From Cryptomeria japonica (lineage: Eukaryota; Streptophyta; Pinopsida; Cupressales; Cupressaceae), in assembly GCF_030272615.1 (NCBI RefSeq), contig NC_081409.1, positions 209,483,190-209,543,189 on the forward strand: a stretch of DNA of 60,000 nucleotides, written 5' to 3'. Position 1 is the first letter of the stretch. Every line of letters begins with the position of its first letter. The translations under genes were made by a program, and so were the position numbers. The notes below the pieces were generated by a model that searched no databases, was not told the origin of the DNA, and was given only the letters and a program-made list of their open reading frames with translations. Below, piece after piece: positions 1 to 11,805 of the stretch.

Positions 1-3000
1 TATAGGGAAAAAATGTCATACAAACAAAAGTGAATGCTACAACACTCAATCCTTAAGAAACACTGCAACATCGAAATTAAATCACCCATTTCTTGACTTG
101 TATACTTACCTTACATTCTAGAGGCATTCACGTAGTATTATCTCACTTTAAGATACCCAATCCTCATCAATTACATCCAGAGGGCCATAATGACAAGGCT
201 AGGGCTAAGCCTTTTTATGTGAGGATGTATATTTTTTTTTTCACATTTTATGTTGGTTTCAATTGTGTTTAATTCATGTTTGAATTAGTGATTGTTATTC
301 AACTATCAATTGATAAAATACACATAATTGATATTAAAAGCACTCATTCTATGATCTCAATTTCTTACTTAGATCAATTATACAAATTTTCAACTTATTG
401 ACACTAACATTGTTTTAACATACAATTTCATCTTCCCATCTTAAAGAAAGTTGTTTTTTCTCCATAATGCTTTGAAATTGATGTGACAATAAGCAATTTT
501 AATGTTATTTTGGTAAATATAGCTAAAAGCAATCTAGAGAAAACAATAAATATTTCTAAGAGGAATTTCAATTTATAGTAGGTAAGAGCAATCAAAAGTA
601 GTTGTAGCCCAATTTTCTATAATAAGAAATAAAGTTTTCACTGAATTTAGCCCGCTATATGTAAATTTAATAAATTAAATCTTTTAAATAATATTTTTAA
701 AAATATATCAGTTATTAATCATAAAATAGTAATATTTAATTAATACAAATGTTATTATGGATAATATGAAAACAATATAATGTATGTATTGAAATTTTTA
801 ATATTATTTTTTGTTTATATGTATTTTTAGATTATTGTTCATATTAAGATTAAAATCTTATTTAACAAAAACCATCTTGAAATAATCAAAATCAAATTTG
901 TAATAGTGAGTATGAATGAAATCAAAGTAAAATTTAGTATTTTAGTGACTATTGATATCTAATAATTTCATATTTTCTAAAACTTTATAAGCATATTCAA
1001 TTAAATTGATAAATAGTATTATTTTTTATAAAAAATCTTTTATTTTTTATTTTTTATTTTTGAATTTAACACTTTATTTAAACATAATATCATTTAATAG
1101 TCAAAATATCAATAATAATTATATATCCTATTTACATCAAAACAATAGAACACTTATTTTATTTCTATTACCAAAAATAATCAGATATTAAACCCTTTGA
1201 AATGTTTAGATGATTGCCAAAAGCATTTTTTCCCTAATATTATGATTATCTTTTCATGGAATAGAGTATAATACTAGTGACAAGACAATATCATGCCACA
1301 TGGTCACACCGAAAGTTATGAAAACATATGGATGAGGTCATATTTAATTTTTTTGGTGCTAGAGTAATCTCTTGTTACTTTTTTCCCTGAATGTAAAGAA
1401 CTAGACTTTAGCTTCATTAGAAAATATTATTTGACATAATGGGAAAATTTAGGGCATAAACCCAATCCATACTATTCCTTTTTCCCCTATAATTTAGTAT
1501 TTTCATCTTTTTATGAGAATATTATGAAAATCTACAAGCAAACAACTCTATAGGTGGCAACATGTCAAAATAATTCGATAAAGAAGTATAATAATAAAAT
1601 TTGTATATTATATTACTTTTTATATAATTTTTGGTTATTTTAATGAAATATAATTAATATAATAAATATTATAATTTTATGTGAAGTTGGATATATTTAT
1701 TTAGTTTTTATTATCTTTATTATGTGTATTTTTATAAACAGTATCTACATTATTCATGTCTATAGATCTCTATAGGTTCATTCTATTCATTTTGATTGGC
1801 ATACACATATTTTTATAGTAACTATGCATTTTGATGTAGTTCTTAATTTATTGTAAGATGAGTCTATATTCAAGAGGCTATTCTAGTGGACATGAACACA
1901 TCTAATCCTATTTTAAACTCAAAAATCCAAAATTTGGTCAATTAACCCTCTTTATCTTCCTATGCCAAAGTAGAGTAAAATAATACCCTAATCTATTTGC
2001 ACATCATTAAAATAATTGCATCTTAGACTAATTTCTAAAATTAGGTACTCAAACTTGGTTTAAAATAATGCACATGGTTTAGTTCCACATGGGTAGGGCC
2101 AATTTTGTACAAATAGCGTTTAGTTTTGAAAATGCTTGACATTAAACCTAATTTTGGACTTTTTAAACACAATGGTGGCATTATTTTCAACATCTCCCAT
2201 GATATTTTTGGTATTAAATAAAGAGCTAAGTACCTTTTTATTATTTTATTTCATTCATGTAGTAATTAAAGCTTTAATATAAATATTAGTCATCAATATC
2301 AATTCTAACTCTTACATTTTTTAAATGATGATTATTATTTTTAAGTAAATTACAGTAAAAAAAATTTACTTTCAATATGACTAAAAAGATACTAGAAAAA
2401 AAAATATTCTAAATGTTTGATAGTGGTAATTATTTTTAAAATGCATTATATTATATGTTGCAAATATCCCTATCCACTTCATCCTCATTGACACTTATCA
2501 CCATATATTCATAATTTATTCTACCTCCTTTAAATTTATTTCCATACATTTTCTCACTACCCTAAAATGATCATTATATATAAAACATTTTTTCCCCTTG
2601 GGATTGATTTGGCTCCATCTTTTGAAATGGATGAATGAAACAAAGAGTTAAATATTAAATTCAAACTCTAACAGTCCCATCCTTTCCAACTAGGTGTAAT
2701 GAGCTAACTTAATATACATTTGTTTGATAGGTTGCTATATCGTGGTGAATTAAGACGTTCATGCACTTAATTTTGTTAAAAAAGATAGGGTAGGTTAATC
2801 TAGAAATGAGAAGCAAATACACACAAAATCATTAAAGTCAAGAGCAAAAAGTAAACTAAAATGGTCTAAAACTCAACAAAAGACTTCACTTAGAAGAATA
2901 TTATCACTTGTTGAGCTAGTAATCTCACCAAAGTTTTCCCTACGCACCACCTTGACATTTCAAAATTCAAGAAAGAAAAGTGAGTAAATTTTTTGAAGTA

Positions 3001-3290
3001 TACATTGATAAATTGATCTCCTACATCACACATTAACTCCATGTATTGGATTGAAACTACATAGATTAGGAAAAACCCTATGGAGTTTGTATTTGAACCA
3101 CAAATATTTTTTAGCTATTTCGTATTGTAAAAAAATCAACATACCAAGGACATAAATTTCTTTATATTAAAAAATCACAATCACCTAATATTTAGGTCAT
3201 TTGCACACCCATTCTAGAGCTAATACACTAATCTCCTACATTCAATTTTTTTGAAATACTTGCTTCAACTATTTATCATCTCTTTTATCT
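1..3290. repeat. AT-rich non-coding part of a duplicated repeat unit, copy 1
   Basis: No gene is visible here; the short ORFs are AT-rich noise. From about 599 to the end of this stretch the sequence reappears almost unchanged at 7547-8082 and, after a LINE insertion, at 17277-19430. Positions 1 to about 600 match 6446-7050 more loosely, for example in the motif CAATCCTTAAGAAACA. The region is therefore the left part of a tandemly duplicated unit. The original identity of the unit is not evident. Confidence 0.7.
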
Positions 3291-5290
3291 AGATTAATTT
3301 ATGCTTATTCTTGGCATTTATTTAACAAGTTGTGTTTACTGGAAACCTTTGGTTGCCTATAGAATTGAGCTTTTCCCTTGTACTAAAGGCTTTTTCATTG
3401 CTGCTTTTACTTCTTCCCACGATTGTGATTTGGTTTTGGACAATCTGTGGGCTTGGGGAGATCACTCTCTCTCTGCCAAACCTTGGACAATTTCCTTTAA
3501 CCTCCTCACCAAACCACTCAATGTGCGTCCAGTTTGGGTTCGCCTACATAATCTTCCTCTTCATTTTTGGGAGCACTCCTGTTATGAGGCCATTCGTAAC
3601 TCTATTGGCTCATTCTTGAAGGTTGATGATGCCACGTCCTCCATGGGTCACTCTACCTTTGCCCGTATTTTAATTGACATTGGCATTTCCAAGCCTCTCC
3701 CTAGGGATGTGGTTCTTATGGCTGGGGACAGGCCTTGGACTCAATCATTGGACTATGAGGGCCTCTTATTTCACTGCCGAAGGTGCTTCTCTACAGGTCA
3801 CTTGGCTTCATACTATTCTCTCTCTCGACACAAAGGTTTTGCTACTTGGTGGAAGGATGCTACTGCTGATTATTTCGGTCAATGTTGCTAATATTGATGA
3901 CTCCTCTCCGGTGGATGATGACTCCTCCTAGGAAGAGGTAGTGCCTCTCACTGCTATTGAAGCTCTTGTTGAACCCCTTGGTTCTACTGAATTGGCCTCC
4001 TTTGGCTATATGACTATTGCTCCTACCCAACATCATCGATCCACTCTTGTTGAATCTTCTCCTAATGTTGTTCGTTTGCAGTAGACTGTTGATGATTGTA
4101 ACTCTACGAGGCACTCCCTGCCCAATCCTTATTTTGATGGTCTTAATGATAGTATTTCTTGGACCGTGGTTCATCGTAGGAGAGAGGGAATATCTTCCCC
4201 CTCCCCCAAATTTGCCTTGGCTCGGATGATTCTCCCCATCTTTGAGCTAGCTTTTGGGTTGTTGCAGGTTTGATAGGTTACTTTCACCTACCCCTATTTT
4301 GTTGTTTCTTTTATTGCCTTTGGGCTCTATTTTTTAAGGGTCAACACCCTTGTCTGACGTTTTTGTAAAATTTATAGTCTTGGCTATGTTAAGGGTCAAC
4401 GCCCTAGTTAACATTGTTTCTTTAATAAAAAATAGGTTGTGTTTACTTATGTGGTGCAATTCCTTTCTTTACATATTTATTAATACATATATCTATTGTA
4501 ATATAAATTTTATATTGATTAAATAATATTTGTTCATGCCAACTAGTACATGTTGCATCTAAACATCTACACATAATTTTTTTAAATAAATATGGTATGA
4601 AACATGCAACCTAGATTCACATGTCCCAAAGTCATTAATCCCATTGAGATAGTGAATATGATTTATTCAATCACCCAACCAAAACGCTAACCCTAATAAA
4701 TAAATTGACCCTAACTATAATTAAAACCGTAATAGTACCCCTAATTTAATCTTTTACCCTAACTCTATTCCTAATCATAACCCTAACCATAATTTTAGGA
4801 TCAGGGTTAAGGTATTTATTTATAGGGTTAGAGTTTAATTACACTTATTGTTAGGGTGAAGTTTTAATTAGGGTTAGGGTTTAACTATAATTAGGGTAAG
4901 ATTTCAATAAGGGTAAGTATTTAGCTATGGTTAGAGTACAATTAGGGTTAAATAGGGGTAAGAGTTCAATAAGGTTAGGGTTAGATTTTAATTTCCAACT
5001 AAGCATTCACTTAGGGTTTAGGTTAGGGTCCAATTAATATCCAACTCATATTACGATTAGGGTTCAATTAGGGTTAGATTTATTATTAGGGTTAGGGTTC
5101 AATTATTTTTAGAGTTTAATCCATGTTAAATTAGGGTTAGGGTTTATTTAACATTAGGGTTAAAGAGTTAGGGTTCAACTAGATTTAGTATTGGAATTGG
5201 GATTAGGGTAAGTGTTTAGTTAGGTTCCAAAAAAATTAGGGTTCAAATTTTGGTTAGAGCTCTTTAATTAAGCTAACTCAAACCCTAATC
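599..5290 (+). repeat. Segmental duplication, copy 1 (about 4.7 kb)
   Basis: This interval aligns collinearly with 7547-8082 plus 17277-21489 once the LINE at 8083-17261 is removed. Landmarks shared in order are AGTAGTTGTAGCCC, the AAAGTTTTCACTGAAT block, the LINE-ORF1 fragment starting ATGCTTATTCTTGGC, the LINE-like 3' end with AAGGGTCAA repeats, and the AGGGTT arrays. The copies differ by scattered substitutions and small indels, so the duplication is fairly recent relative to most elements here. Copy 2 is truncated at 21490 by a gypsy LTR, so the original unit was longer. Confidence 0.85.
3301..4437 (+). pseudogene. LINE ORF1 fragment (DUF4283-like) fused to a LINE-like 3' end, copy 1
   Basis: The open frame 3301-3891 encodes a protein resembling the N-terminal DUF4283 region of plant LINE ORF1 or zinc-knuckle proteins. 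Family hallmarks include the WAWGDHSLSAKPWT segment, PVWVRLHNLPLHFW, and a partial zinc-knuckle-like CRRCFSTGHLASYY near the C-terminus in place of the usual CxxCxxxGHxxxxC. The frame ends at 3891, and degenerate Ser/Asp/Thr-rich ORF1 sequence continues to about 4230. No endonuclease or reverse transcriptase follows. Instead there is a 3'-UTR-like stretch with repeated AAGGGTCAA and a short A-rich tail near 4423-4437. This looks like an internally deleted LINE. A near copy lies at 19434-20630. It is a pseudogene; nothing suggests a host function. Confidence 0.7.
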
Positions 5291-6165
5291 CTAACCCTAT
5301 TTCTATCTCAAACCCTAACCATTTCCCTAACCTAAATTCAACCTCTTACATTATCCCTAACCTTAACGCTAATTTTATCTCTAACCCTAACCGTAATCCT
5401 ATCCCTAAGCATAACATTAATCCTAACCATAAACCAAACTCTAACTCTAATTTATGTATATTCTTAACCCTAACTTTTTTATTAACCTTAACCCTAACCC
5501 TAACATAGTGCTGATCCTAAGCCTAACCCTATTTTTATCTAAATTCTAAACCTGCCCATAACCCAAATTATACCTTTTAACCTATCCCTAACCTTAATCC
5601 TAACCCTAAACCTAACTTTAACCTTAATTTTATCTTTAATTCTAACCTTAAGCCTATCCCCAATCATATCCTAATTGTACTTTTAACCCTAACTCTAATT
5701 TGAACTCTAACTATTATCTAATCTCTATGCCTAATTTATTGAGCTATGCATAACTCTAGCCTTATTACTAACCTAAATTTTAACCCCAACCTTGACCCTA
5801 ACCCTAACCCTAACCCTATCCCCAACATAACCATAATGCTAATCACATCCCTAATTATATTTCTAAGCATAACGATAACCCTGATCCTAATCCAAACCTT
5901 TACCCTAACCCTAACTATGATTCTATCTCTATCTCCAATCCTTACCATTAACCCAAGCCTAACAATAGTTCTAACCCCAACCCCAACTCTATCCTTAAAC
6001 CAGATTCTATCTCTTATTATAACTTGACCTTAATCCTGGCCCAAACTCTAACTCTAACTCTAACGTTTAATTTATCTCTAACCCAAACCCTAAGCCTAAT
6101 TGTAAAACTAACCCTAATTTTAACTTTAACCCTAACCATAATTTTAAGATTAAAGTTAGGGTTTA
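4680..6165. repeat. Interstitial telomere-like repeat block with strand switches
   Basis: The stretch is dominated by degenerate AACCCT / AGGGTT units. The C-rich strand is on top at about 4680-4800, the G-rich strand at about 4800-5260, and the C-rich strand again at about 5275-6150. Where runs are clean the period is six (TTAGGG), not the seven-base TTTAGGG typical of most plants. Low-complexity frames such as NPNPNPIPN at 5746-6027 are artefacts of the repeat. The end of the unit near 6165 returns to G-rich TTAGGGTTTAATTATG. Confidence 0.85.
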
Positions 6166-6239
6166 ATTATGATTGCAAGTGGTTTCAAATACCTTCCTCT
6201 GAAGTCCAGCTTATCCTACAAACTCTAAACAAATTTTGA

Positions 6240-7546
6240 CTCCCAAAAGATTTAACTAGACGGGAGAGAAAACAAATTTGTCCACATATTTTAATACCAT
6301 CCATTATCATTTGTTTATGAAAAGAAAATCACAGTCACTACTTTTTATACATGGTCCATGGCAAAGAATTTATGTTCACGAATTCTAGACTTGTCACATA
6401 TTCTTCCATGTAGTCCTTTCTATTGTTATCATATAGAAAATTAATGTTATAGAATCAAAAGTCAATGATATATCACACAATCCTTAAGAAACATTGTAAC
6501 ATTGAATAAATCACCGATTCCCTAACTTGTAAACCAAACATATTGTAGCGGTATTCATACAGTGATGATCTCCTGCATTCTATCCCACCTACAGTTTGAA
6601 AAGAATATCCTTTTTGACTTGTGAGATATGATCTCAATCCAAGGCACCCAATCCTTACCAATGACAAACAATAATTTCAATTGTAGGTATAATTTTTTGA
6701 AAAAAAAATTATGAGTGTTTTTGGTTTCAATTATGTATTTTTTTTATATTTCAGATTACACTCAATGACCTATCATAGATCATTTCTCTCTATTATTCTT
6801 AAGATTTATAAACACTCATGTACTATGATTTCAAATGCTTACATAGATCAATTATACAAGTTCCTAACCTATTAATATATAACATTGTTTTAACACACAA
6901 ATTCATCTTCCCTTGTCAAGGAACATCTTCTTCTATGTAATTCTCTGACATAGACAAGATAGTAAACAATTTTGACATTATTTTGATAAACATATCTAGG
7001 AGAAATTTTAATTTTCAGTGGCTAAGAGCAATAGAAAGTAGTTGTAGACTATTCTTTTATGAAATGATTCCAATTTCTGGATTTGATTGTGTAAAAGTGT
7101 TTTAGTCAACTTTTTGGATCACACTCCATGATCCATTGTGAGGATAAAGAGAGTTGAGAAACATAAAATGATAAGTTGCAGACTAGAACCACACAGAAAA
7201 AGAAGAAGAGGGAAGAGAGGAGATGACACAAGATACTTTTTTTTTTATGTTGAGGAAGAAAGTTCTACTTGAATAACTATTTAACTATCTTTATGTAATT
7301 TTAATAAATTAAATATTTTATATAGTAGCTTCAAAATACATATGATTTAAAAATTATAAAATAATATATAATAAAAAATAATATAATGTATTTTTTGATC
7401 CATTATAGGATTTGGGCTAGGCTAGAGGTTTTATTCCCCGCATTCTTTCCTACTGGTGCCCACACAAAATGGAGGTGTATTACTATTTTAATAATAAAAT
7501 TTCGGCTACGACCTTTTACCAATAAAAACAAAACAAAACAAAAAAG
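6240..7546. repeat. Diverged repeat-unit sequence ending in a LINE-like A-rich tail
   Basis: Positions 6446 to about 7390 are a diverged relative of 1 to about 700; shared anchors include AATCCTTAAGAAACA and ATAGATCAATTATACAA. From about 7395 to 7542 there is a short segment resembling the 3' end of a plant LINE. It has GGAGGTGTATTACTATTTTA, then CGGCTACGACCTTTTACC, then an AAAACAAAACAAAACAAAA tail. The tail directly abuts the start of duplication copy 2 (AGTAGTTGTAG). The same AAAGTAGTTGTAG also occurs at 7035-7047. That could be a target duplication or simply the paralogous unit, and I cannot decide between them. No gene is seen. Confidence 0.5.
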
Positions 7547-8082
7547 TAGTTGTAGCCCAATTTTCTATAATAAGAAAGAAAGTTTTCACTGAATAATTAT
7601 TTAGCCCCCTATATGTAAATTTAATAAATTAAATCTTTTAACTAATATTTTTAAAAAATATATCAGTTATTAATCATAAAATAGTAATATTTAATTAATA
7701 CAAATGTTATTATGGATAATATGAAAACAATATAATGTATGTATATGAAATTTTTAATATTACTTTTTCGTTTATATGTATTTTTAGATTATTGTTCATA
7801 TTAAGATTAAAATCTTATTTAACAAAAACTATCTTGGAATAATCAAAATCAAATTTGTAATAGCGAGTATGAATGCAATCAAAGTAAAATTTAGTATTTT
7901 AATGACTATTGATATCTAATAATTTCATATTTTCTAAAACTTTATAAGCATATTCAATTATATTGATAAATAGTATTATTTTTTACCAAAATCTTTTTAT
8001 TTTTTATTTTTGAATTTAACACTTTATTTAAACATCATCTCATTTAATAGTTAAAATATTAATAATGATTATATATCCTATT
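7547..8082 (+). repeat. Segmental duplication, copy 2, left piece
   Basis: This piece is nearly identical to 599-1135, including the AAAGTTTTCACTGAAT and TGGATAATATGAAAACAATA blocks. It ends at the 15-bp target site ATTATATATCCTATT (8068-8082), where a LINE is inserted. The unit resumes at 17277. There is no coding content. Confidence 0.85.
8068..8082. repeat. LINE target-site duplication, left copy
   Basis: ATTATATATCCTATT occurs here and again at 17262-17276, immediately after the A-rich tail of the LINE. In duplication copy 1 (near 1117-1131) the same sequence occurs once, uninterrupted, which confirms it as the pre-insertion target. Confidence 0.9.
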
Positions 8083-8589
8083 GGAACCTGAGCTCTGCAA
8101 CCCTAATCTGAGTGGGGGCGACCGTGAGCTTTGAAACTCGAGCAACGACGACCGTGAGCTCTGTAACCCGAGCTGCGACAACAATCTGAGTGGCGGCGAC
8201 CGTGAGCTTTGCAAACCAAGTGGCAGCGAGCTCTGTAGGGTGGGCGACGATGGTGAGTTTTGTAGGGTGGGTGACAGTGGCAAGCTCTGCAACCCTAATC
8301 CGAGCGGCGACGACCTCTATATCCCGAGCAACGATGAGCTCAACCCTAAGTGATGTGGCGAGCCCTGCAACCAAGGTTGCTAGGTCTTGGACCCGTGGGA
8401 GTTAGGCGAGCTTTGTGGAAGCTGCACGAAGGTTTATCAGAGGATAGGCATTCTTTTGGTGCAATCTAGCTGTTTCCAGGCAGATTGGAGGGTCAGGGGA
8501 GAGAAATAAGATTTTTGTGTCATCATTTTGAACGCTGACTAGATCGAACACCACAACCCCTCTTTGACATTTGTGAGGGGACACCACCA
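8083..8589 (+). promoter_or_regulatory. GC-rich LINE 5' UTR with short internal repeats
   Basis: Base composition jumps to GC-rich exactly at the LINE start. Imperfect repeats of the type GCGGCGACCGTGAGCTTTGC recur several times between about 8100 and 8370. In LINEs this is where the internal promoter lies; that role is inferred from position. The many short ORFs on both strands are by-products of the repeats. Confidence 0.6.
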
Positions 8590-10540
8590 TTGTCACCTCA
8601 TTTTGTATCCGATTCACAGGCTAATCCTATTAATCTTCCATCATATGTGACCTGGCCAAACAATACCCATTTGATAAACCCCAAATTTCTTTCAACCCCA
8701 AATAATCTTCCAATAAACTATTCGCGCCAAGGAGCACCCTTCAAACCAAAACAGGTTACACAGAACTGGAGAAAGAAATTCCCTTGCACATCTCTTCTTG
8801 ATTCTCTAGCACAAAATTTGGATGCAGAAGGTAATGGGAAACTTTCAAATGATACAACTAAAGAGGGTAGCCAGGTTCTAGTCTCGCCAAAGGTCATGGA
8901 TGCTACTAACACTGGAGAATTAGGCAAGTCTGAGGGTGTGTATAAGATTGTTTTGCCAGACCACCTTATTCAACCTCAAATAGATTTTTTACGTGCCATA
9001 GCCTTCATTGGTAAACTTCATTCTACTATTTCCTTTATGCATCTTTCATTTTGGGCTATAACAAAATTGGTTGGGCTTGAAGGATATTTTTTTTATGGAT
9101 AAGCAGTCTCTCTTTTTCATTGCCATTTTTTAATTCCAAACAACATAGAAATTGTGTTCATAGATATAAGGGGTGGTTTTGTAAGGGTGTTGGTATTATC
9201 ACTTTGCCGTGGGTTCCAAATTTTAGTCTGGATTCAGTTCCTCCCCTTTTCATGCCTTTTTGGATTGCTTTCCCGGGGCTCCCGCTTGAGTATCATGATC
9301 CAAATATTGTGGAAATTTTGGCTAATCAAATGGGTATTTTCATTAAGCATGACCTTATCCCATATGAACTTGCCCATTTAACCGTAAGGGTATGCCTTCT
9401 GCTAAACCTCACAAAGCCACTTCCTAAGTCTATTTTAATCACTTCCTTCATAGGGAAATGGAATCAAGACATTTGCATACAGGGTACCAGAGATGTTGAT
9501 GACAGTATGGATAAATTGGGTCATTTTAATTCACAGTGTCAAGGATCGGGTATTGATGTTGTTAGGGTTTGCAAGGATTTTGTGACTGATTTCCATAAAT
9601 GCTCATTTTATAAGTCTTTTGCATCTCCTTCTTCTCCATGAAGTGGGACAACAAGTGTAGCTGACTTATTAGATAATCCCCTACCTCTTAATAATGTTGA
9701 AAATGTTGCAAGACCTTTCTAGGTTGTTCAGTTTTAGGAAGATCCTCCTCTTTCTTTGATTTATTTTCAATTCTTTTCAGGTTGTATGGCAGACATTTTA
9801 CTTCCAATAGAAAAAAGAACAAAGCCCTCCAATTGGAAGAATTCTCCTCAATCTTAGGTTGTTATCTCTGGTTCATGTTCTCTGCAAAAAATTGTGGTTA
9901 AATACAAGAATATATCTTTTGAGATCCACTGCTCTTCAATCCTGGTTGATTGGCTGTATAAGAACATATTTTTTTCCTCCCTCTTTAGGTAGCTTACTTC
10001 TTCTTTTCTGAGTTTAACTTCCATGGGAACCTCAAATTTTTAATTCTAGGAAATTTCTCTTTCGTAGAATGCAAAGGATAACCTGGTTCATAGCTTGATG
10101 TTTAATTGTCAACCTTTCCATGTGGTTGGTCACAATCTTCCCATAGTTGGATCCTCATGGAATGCTCCAAATATCAAATTAATGACACATGATATCCTTA
10201 TCTCTGTCACATCAAATTTGATTGATGAAATTGCTCTTGAGGAATTCCTAGAAATTCAAGATGTCCCTTCTGTTGATGTTATGACTCTCTCTCTTAATAC
10301 TTCACCATCCACTTTTTTACCCCTTTTGGAATCTAGTCATGTTGATCACCTTGTGGCTGAAGATACTTCATATCAGCCCTTTCAACCTCCCACACAACTT
10401 GACTTTTATTTTTCTCAATAGCTCTCTCTTGCTCAATCAATTTCTTCATCTCCTCTATTATCTAAAACACATAAAAAAAGAGGTAGGAAGCCCAAGATTC
10501 CTAAAATCCAAGAAGAGATCATAGCTGGTATCTAGTCTAC
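8590..10540 (+). pseudogene. LINE ORF1 (DUF4283-like nucleic-acid-binding protein), broken
   Basis: Frames 8590-9102 and 9120-9641 give a basic, Pro/Asn-rich N-terminus followed by a DUF4283-like domain. That domain includes KGWFCKGVGIITLPWVPNF, PFWIAFPGLPLEYHD and a VCLLLNLTKPLPKSILI strand. The two frames are offset around 9102-9120, which implies a frameshift. A Ser/Pro-rich tail (10095-10421) and a basic THKKRGRKPKIPKIQEE-like end follow in shifting frames. In plant LINEs this protein binds the element RNA. No intact zinc knuckle remains visible. It is non-functional as it stands. Confidence 0.7.
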
Positions 10541-10582
10541 AATTGTAGACAAGTTTTCACTCCATTCAAGAATGAGAAGAAC

Positions 10583-11400
10583 ATGTTGTTCTTCTCGGGT
10601 GCAATGAGGATCATATCTTGGAATGTCAGAGGTTTGAATGCCTTTGACAAGAGGGGGCAGATCAAGCAACAATTGGATTCCTCCCAAGTAGACATCATTT
10701 TATTACAAGAAACAAAGCTTTCTGATGTAGCCTCTCAAAAGATTTTTAAAAAATGGACTTTATGGGATTTCATACAAGTTCTTGTAGTAGGGGCTTCCGG
10801 TGGTATTCTAACCTTGTAGAATCCCAAGACAATCAAAGCAAAATCCTTGAACCAAGGGACAAATTGGCACCTTATTCTTATTAAAAAATTTAATTTATCC
10901 TTTCTCCTCTTTAATATTTATGGTCCAACAACTCCTCATGAGAAACATGCTCTTTGGAATACTCTATCTTGTCAGATCCATTAGCAGGGAGTTCAGAAAA
11001 TCATCTTAGGAGGTGATTTTAATGCCATTTTGTCTCAGGATGAGAAATAGGGAGGCAACCCTACTGCTTCTAAGGTGATTGATGACTTTAGATCTTTTGT
11101 GTCTGATAATGCCCTTTTGACATTTTACCTTCTAATGTTCAATTTACATGGACAAACCGAAGAACTTCCTCTCAAATTGCAAGTAGATTGGATAGGTTTT
11201 TCACTTCATATGAATGGATCCTTCAGAAATATACTTTCATCTCTAATATTCTATCTTTCTTTGGATCTGACCATTTTCCTATCTCATTATGCTTGGATAA
11301 ACATGAAGTTTCTCATCATAGATATTCTTTTAAATTTGAAAGAATGTAGTTTCAGCACACACACTTTCATGCTTTGCTTCATCAATGGTGGGTAAGTGCT
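10583..11400 (+). pseudogene. LINE ORF2 N-terminal APE-type endonuclease, broken
   Basis: Frame 10583-10819 begins with the endonuclease signature MRIISWNVRGLN, followed by DIILLQETKL. These correspond to the Asn and Glu metal-binding residues of AP-type LINE endonucleases, which nick the target DNA. A stop at about 10817 ends the frame. Recognisable continuation (ILGGDFNAI-like, then a QFTWTN-like segment) persists in other frames to about 11400. Start choice is uncertain because upstream residues are in frame. This is the first domain of ORF2, whose RT lies downstream beyond an LTR insertion. Confidence 0.75.
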
Positions 11401-11805
11401 CCCTTTTGTAGGGAGAACAAAATATTTCAATTCTATATGAAAATGCAATTTGTAAAACAAATATCAAAGTCTGGAATAGGGAAGTATTCAAAAACATCTT
11501 TGTAGAGAAATCCTATGTAGAGAAGGAGTTAAAGGACATCAACAAACTTATCTTTTCTAATGGGATTAATCTTGCAACCTTCTAAAGGCAGAAGCAATTA
11601 CAAAGTTACTGGGAATAATTCTTCTCTAGAGAGGAGGTGTATTGGAGACAAAAATTAAGGGAGCTATGGCTAAAAGATGGGGATAAAAATACTAAGTTCT
11701 TTCAGGCATGTGCAAAGATTAAGAAAGTTGCATCTACTATCTTTTCTATCAATGCCTCTTTTTCAGGTTTAAAATTAACTAATGAACAAGAAATTGTTGA
11801 CTTGA
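11400..11805 (+). pseudogene. LINE ORF2 linker between endonuclease and RT
   Basis: The frame from 11637 gives YWRQKLRELWLKDGDKNTKF, the highly conserved linker motif (WLKDGDKNTKFF) just before the RT in plant LINEs. The reading frame runs into inserted LTR sequence at about 11806 and resumes at about 12905. Confidence 0.75.

Noticed and set aside
5736-6239. Long hydrophobic ORFs on both strands (Leu/Ile/Thr-rich) over the telomere-like block
   Set aside because: They are translations of degenerate AACCCT repeats and have no domain or codon signal.
7048-7542. A simple 5'-truncated LINE insertion flanked by AAAGTAGTTGTAG
   Set aside because: The first about 345 bases between the repeats resemble a diverged copy of the surrounding unit. 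The flanking match can therefore be paralogy and not a target duplication.
8059-8405. Overlapping ORFs on both strands in the GC-rich start of the LINE
   Set aside because: They follow short repeats in the LINE 5' UTR and show Ser/Leu or Val/Ala periodicity, not a protein family.
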